DNA of 38,400 nt. It comes from Planctomycetota bacterium. GTDB taxonomy: Bacteria; Planctomycetota; UBA8108; JACQVS01. Of this stretch, positions 35,242 to 38,400 are shown in pieces (position 1 is the first letter of the stretch; every line of letters starts with the position of its first letter). The notes below the pieces were generated by a model that saw only the letters and a program-made list of their open reading frames with translations, did no database searches and was not told where the DNA came from. The translations under genes and the position numbers were made by a program. The stretch covers positions 1-38,400 of the forward strand of contig JANQLS010000077.1 of NCBI GenBank assembly GCA_028280485.1, in the 5' to 3' direction.

Positions 35242-36390
35242 GTGCCTTCTGAAGTGATGAAACCCTCAAATCGAACTGTCGAATACTCGATCGATCGAGC
35301 TGGGGATTCTTTGCAATTAGCTTTTGAAGGTTCACTCGATGTGCAGACTGCTCCCAAGATATGGGAGGAGTTGGTGACAAAAATTGAAGAGTCCGATTCT
35401 CAGAAAGTGGTCGTTGAAGCCAAAGGCATCAGCTATTGCGATGGAACGGGAATTGGTTTACTTCTACAACTTCAGAGAATGCAAGTATGTAGAAACGCCG
35501 ATTTCGAAATTAAGAATCTCTCCGATCGATTCAGTTCGTTACTCGAACGGTATAACCCCGAAGATTTCGCTGATTGTGACAAGATCGATGCTTCGACATC
35601 TTGTCTTCCTGAACAGGTGGGTCGAGGGGCTCATCACATCCTGGGCGAATTAAAAACCATGATCGCCTTTTTGGGCGAGCTTGCGGTCGGTTTGTTCAAA
35701 GTCGCTCTGCATCCCGGAAAGCTCCGTTGGAGAGATGCGTTTCTTTATGCCGAGAAAGCGGGTGTAGACGCTATCCCCATCATCACCTTGATCTCGTTTC
35801 TTATCGGATTGATCATGGCGTTCCAATCAGTTGTGCCGATGAAACAGTTTGGTGCTGAGATTTTTGTCGCTGACTTGGTTGCCTTGTCGGTGGTCAAAGA
35901 GTTGGGGCCTTTGATGACAGCGATTATCTTAGCGGGTCGTTCGGGATCAGCCTTCGCCGCTGAAATTGGAACGATGAAAGTCAATGAAGAGGTCAACGCT
36001 CTGACGACGTTCGGCATCGACCCGGTTCACTTTCTGGTTCTTCCCCGAGTCATCGCTACTGCTTGTGTTACTCCGTTATTAGCCGTACTGGCAAACTTTT
36101 GTGGTTTGCTGGGAGGGGCGACGGTGGCTACAGGATTAAACATTCCCCTGGTCGTTTACGTCCAAAGAACTTTCAATATTCTTCAGGTCGACGATTTGAT
36201 GGGCGGACTCGTAAAAGCTTTTGTCTTTGGTGCTTTAATCGCAGCGATCGGTTGTTTGAGAGGAATCCAAACCGAAAAAGGGGCTACTGCCGTAGGTGAT
36301 TCCACCACGAAGTCAGTCGTCGCTGGGATCTTAGCCATCATCATCGCCGATGGAATTTTTTCGGTGATGTACTACAACTTAGGAATTTAA
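35242..36390 (+). CDS. mlaE: MlaE-type lipid ABC permease with N-terminal STAS (MlaB-like) domain
   Basis: 382 residues from GTG 35242, chosen because AAGGA lies seven bases upstream; ATG 35257 is the alternative. Residues about 10-105 form a STAS domain (LQLAFEGSLDVQTAPKIWEE, YCDGTGIGLLLQLQRM), equivalent to the separate MlaB subunit of E. coli. From about residue 130 the MlaE permease follows (FLIGLIMAFQSVVPMKQFGAEIFVADL, LGPLMTAIILAGRSGSAFAAEIGTMKVNEEVNAL, the family signature) with about five or six helices. In the known system it works with MlaF and MlaD in phospholipid transport between inner and outer membranes. First gene of a three-gene operon. Confidence 0.93.
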   Translation: MPSEVMKPSNRTVEYSIDRAGDSLQLAFEGSLDVQTAPKIWEELVTKIEESDSQKVVVEAKGISYCDGTGIGLLLQLQRMQVCRNADFEIKNLSDRFSSLLERYNPEDFADCDKIDASTSCLPEQVGRGAHHILGELKTMIAFLGELAVGLFKVALHPGKLRWRDAFLYAEKAGVDAIPIITLISFLIGLIMAFQSVVPMKQFGAEIFVADLVALSVVKELGPLMTAIILAGRSGSAFAAEIGTMKVNEEVNALTTFGIDPVHFLVLPRVIATACVTPLLAVLANFCGLLGGATVATGLNIPLVVYVQRTFNILQVDDLMGGLVKAFVFGALIAAIGCLRGIQTEKGATAVGDSTTKSVVAGILAIIIADGIFSVMYYNLGI

Positions 36391-36413
36391 TTTCATCGCA
36401 TAGAACTAAAAGA

Positions 36414-37178
36414 GTGACTCCAGCCGACCCTATCATTCAAGTACGAAACTTGACGTGTGCATTTGGTGAAAATGTGATCGTCGATTCGATTTCCTTCGAA
36501 GTCAACCGAGGGGAAGTCTTCGTTATATTGGGAGGGTCGGGAAGTGGTAAAAGTACCATACTCAAGCACATGATCGGCTTGTACACACCGAGAACGGGAG
36601 AGATCTTGTTCGAAGGAGAAGATTTGGTGCTCTCCCAGGGAGATGCTCGCCGAGCGATCATGCGACGCTTCGGAGTCATGTACCAAAGTGGAGCTCTTTT
36701 CGGTTCCATGAGCTTACTTGAAAATGTTCGGCTCCCGCTTGAAGAATTCACCGACTTGCCCATCGAAGCGATGAACCTTATCAGTTTGATGAAGTTAGAC
36801 TTAGTCGGCCTGCGGGAGTTTGCGCGGCATCTTCCTGCTGAGATCAGCGGGGGGATGCAAAAGCGAGCGGCGATCGCTCGGTCTTTAGCTTTAGACCCAT
36901 CGATTGTCTTTTTAGATGAGCCATCGGCGGGATTGGATCCTATCACTTCGGCCGAGATCGATGAATTGATTTTAGATTTAGCGAGAAACTTAGGGCTTAC
37001 CTTCGTCGTGGTGACTCACGAACTTCCTAGTATTTATTCGATTGCAGATCGAGTGATCATGCTCGATAAACGAACGAAGGGTATCGTAGCTACTGGAACT
37101 CCTGATTCACTCAAAGACAGTGAAGACGAGTGGGTTCGCAACTTTTTCCGCCGAACTTCGAACTCTATCTCAGAGTGA
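36414..37178 (+). CDS. mlaF: MlaF-type ABC transporter ATPase
   Basis: 254 residues. Walker A GGSGSGKST (G40-T48), signature SGGMQKR (from S145), Walker B VFLDEP with D168 and catalytic E169, and the switch His202 in VVTHE are all intact. SGGMQKRAAIARSLA is typical of the Mla/Ttg2A subfamily. It powers the MlaE permease. The start is GTG at 36414, 23 bases after mlaE, with only a weak ribosome site, so translation may be coupled to mlaE. mlaD follows after 31 bases. Confidence 0.95.
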   Translation: MTPADPIIQVRNLTCAFGENVIVDSISFEVNRGEVFVILGGSGSGKSTILKHMIGLYTPRTGEILFEGEDLVLSQGDARRAIMRRFGVMYQSGALFGSMSLLENVRLPLEEFTDLPIEAMNLISLMKLDLVGLREFARHLPAEISGGMQKRAAIARSLALDPSIVFLDEPSAGLDPITSAEIDELILDLARNLGLTFVVVTHELPSIYSIADRVIMLDKRTKGIVATGTPDSLKDSEDEWVRNFFRRTSNSISE

Positions 37179-37209
37179 ATGTTCGCTAACTTTAAGATGG
37201 ATATGAACC

Positions 37210-38280
37210 ATGAACGCACCCAATCATTTTAAAATCGGGATGTTCATACTGATCTCTACGGCATTGCTGATCGCCGGTATCATCGCGTTTGGTGCGGGAA
37301 CCCTTTTTAAAATCCCTCTTCAAATGGAGACTTATATCGATGAATCGATACAAGGTTTATCGGTGGGCTCCCCGGTTAAGTATCGAGGGGTACAAATTGG
37401 TTCTGTTTCTGAAATCGGAATAGTTGAACACGAATATAAATTCCAGGAGCTTGCTCGATTGGGTCGAAATGTTTTTATTCGCTGGGATGTCAACCCGGGT
37501 TTTTTGAGTTTTTTAGATACCAAAGGAAAAGGCTCCCATGCCATTGTTGCAACAATGGTGGATGATGGTTTTCGGGTACGTTTGGCTTCTCAGGGTATTA
37601 CTGGGTTAGCTTATTTGGAGCTAGATTACTTAGAAAACGCTGAGGAAAAACCCAAACTTCAGTGGGAACCCAAGACTTGCTACGTGCCTTCCACTCGGAG
37701 TACGTTCACTCAGGTTTTCTCGGTGGTATCCAGCATCTTAAGCGATGTCCAAAAGGCAAATATCGGTGAGATCGGATTGAAGCTTCAAAAGCTCCTCACG
37801 ACCTTAGACCAGCAAGTGGGTGGGGTGGATGTCGCTCAAGTTCAAAAAGATGCGAGCGATCTATTGAACGATCTACAAAAGACCAGTGCGGAACTCAGGA
37901 AAGTTGTGGAAGACCGCTCCGTAAAAATGGCGCTTGAGCAAGGAGCCGAGAGTTTTAAAACTTTCAATTCTCTTTTAAAGGATTCAAAACCTGAGATTGA
38001 GAAGATTTTAGCCAACACAGAAAAGATAACTGAAGATTTTACGGCTGCTTCCACGGACCTTCCCGAAACGATTCGACGTTTGAATCGAAACCTACAGAAG
38101 CTCGATCGTATGATCTCCGATAACGAGAGTCAGTTAACGCTATTAATTGAAAATCTCACCCACGCTTCACGTGACTTAAAAATCTTTTTGGGCAACGCCA
38201 AAGAATATCCAGCCCAAGTTTTCTTCGGAGATCCTCCACCTCCGAAGAAGCGCAAAAAAGTTGAAGAGCAAGGTAAATAG
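37210..38280 (+). CDS. mlaD: MlaD-type MCE-domain lipid transport protein
   Basis: 356 residues. An N-terminal membrane anchor (about 8-32, FKIGMFILISTALLIAGIIAF) is followed by one MCE domain (about 35-155; IDESIQGLSVGSPVKYRGVQIG is the MCE signature). A long C-terminal helical region (about 170-330) has coiled-coil character (DLLNDLQKTSAELRKVVEDR), longer than in E. coli MlaD (about 183 residues) and closer to the extended MlaD/Mce type. The tail is proline- and lysine-rich (GDPPPPKKRKKVEEQ). In the known system MCE rings carry lipids across the periplasm. No mlaC or mlaA is seen before the window end. Confidence 0.93.
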   Translation: MNAPNHFKIGMFILISTALLIAGIIAFGAGTLFKIPLQMETYIDESIQGLSVGSPVKYRGVQIGSVSEIGIVEHEYKFQELARLGRNVFIRWDVNPGFLSFLDTKGKGSHAIVATMVDDGFRVRLASQGITGLAYLELDYLENAEEKPKLQWEPKTCYVPSTRSTFTQVFSVVSSILSDVQKANIGEIGLKLQKLLTTLDQQVGGVDVAQVQKDASDLLNDLQKTSAELRKVVEDRSVKMALEQGAESFKTFNSLLKDSKPEIEKILANTEKITEDFTAASTDLPETIRRLNRNLQKLDRMISDNESQLTLLIENLTHASRDLKIFLGNAKEYPAQVFFGDPPPPKKRKKVEEQGK

Positions 38281-38318
38281 TTTTTGTTTAATCAACAGGA
38301 ACTAATTAGTTTTTGTTG

Positions 38319-38372
38319 AAACAAGCTCCTGCGGAGCTCGCTTCAACCGTTCCAGCAAATCATAGATTTGCT
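38319..38372. repeat. double-hairpin repeat near the window end
   Basis: AAGCTCCTGCGGAGCTCG forms one hairpin (38323-38340) and AGCAAATCATAGATTTGCT (38354-38372) a second, perfect one. Just upstream, TAGTTTTTGTT occurs twice (38278-38288, overlapping the mlaD stop codon, and 38307-38317). Bases after 38372 show no gene and may be part of a larger element that leaves the window. Confidence 0.6.
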
Positions 38373-38400
38373 TTCACTCCGCTGAACATAGGGTCTCCGA

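Overview
The window looks like the chromosome of a free-living Gram-negative bacterium of the PVC superphylum, more likely Planctomycetota than Verrucomicrobiota. Pointers are tandem and fused 3-keto-disaccharide hydrolase (DUF1080) domains, a giant propeller/HEAT/c-type heme protein of the Pirellula/Verrucomicrobium type, a formylglycine sulfatase, an ECF sigma factor fused through a membrane helix to a long extracytoplasmic tail, a secreted repeat protein with a dockerin-like double EF-hand, and the dispersed palindrome CCCGAAGCGTAAGCGAGGG. The phylum assignment is inference; no rRNA or tRNA gene is seen. Base composition looks moderate (mid-forties percent GC by eye).

Left part (1-10353): a class I methyltransferase, a secreted tandem-DUF1080 protein, a TPR lipoprotein and a XylR-like (LacI-type sensor plus AraC) regulator lie on the minus strand. 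Divergent from the regulator is a 1412-residue DUF1080/propeller/HEAT/heme protein. The gap between them holds three TTACCAGGTAA-type palindromes, probably an operator array. This looks like a locally controlled carbohydrate-degradation locus.

Middle (10586-27784): a 1329-residue secreted protein built of four ~300-residue repeats ending in a dockerin-like domain, a strong terminator, then a complete pelABCDEFG operon. This encodes the Pel exopolysaccharide machine: PelA hydrolase/deacetylase, PelB/PelC export, PelD c-di-GMP receptor, PelE, PelF glycosyltransferase and PelG flippase-like protein. Catalytic and c-di-GMP-binding motifs are intact. A palindromic repeat cluster separates pelD from pelE. 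The repeat protein next door is a candidate matrix partner, which is an inference from position.

Right part (27785-38400): a small coiled-coil protein with a RanBP2-type zinc finger, a secreted PQQ-type beta-propeller, the membrane-anchored ECF sigma factor, a divergent secreted sulfatase, and an Mla-type lipid transport operon (MlaE with an N-terminal MlaB-like STAS domain, MlaF ATPase, MlaD MCE protein). Intergenic spaces throughout carry several families of palindromic repeats, often as inverted pairs. No transposase, phage, CRISPR array or replication origin was seen.
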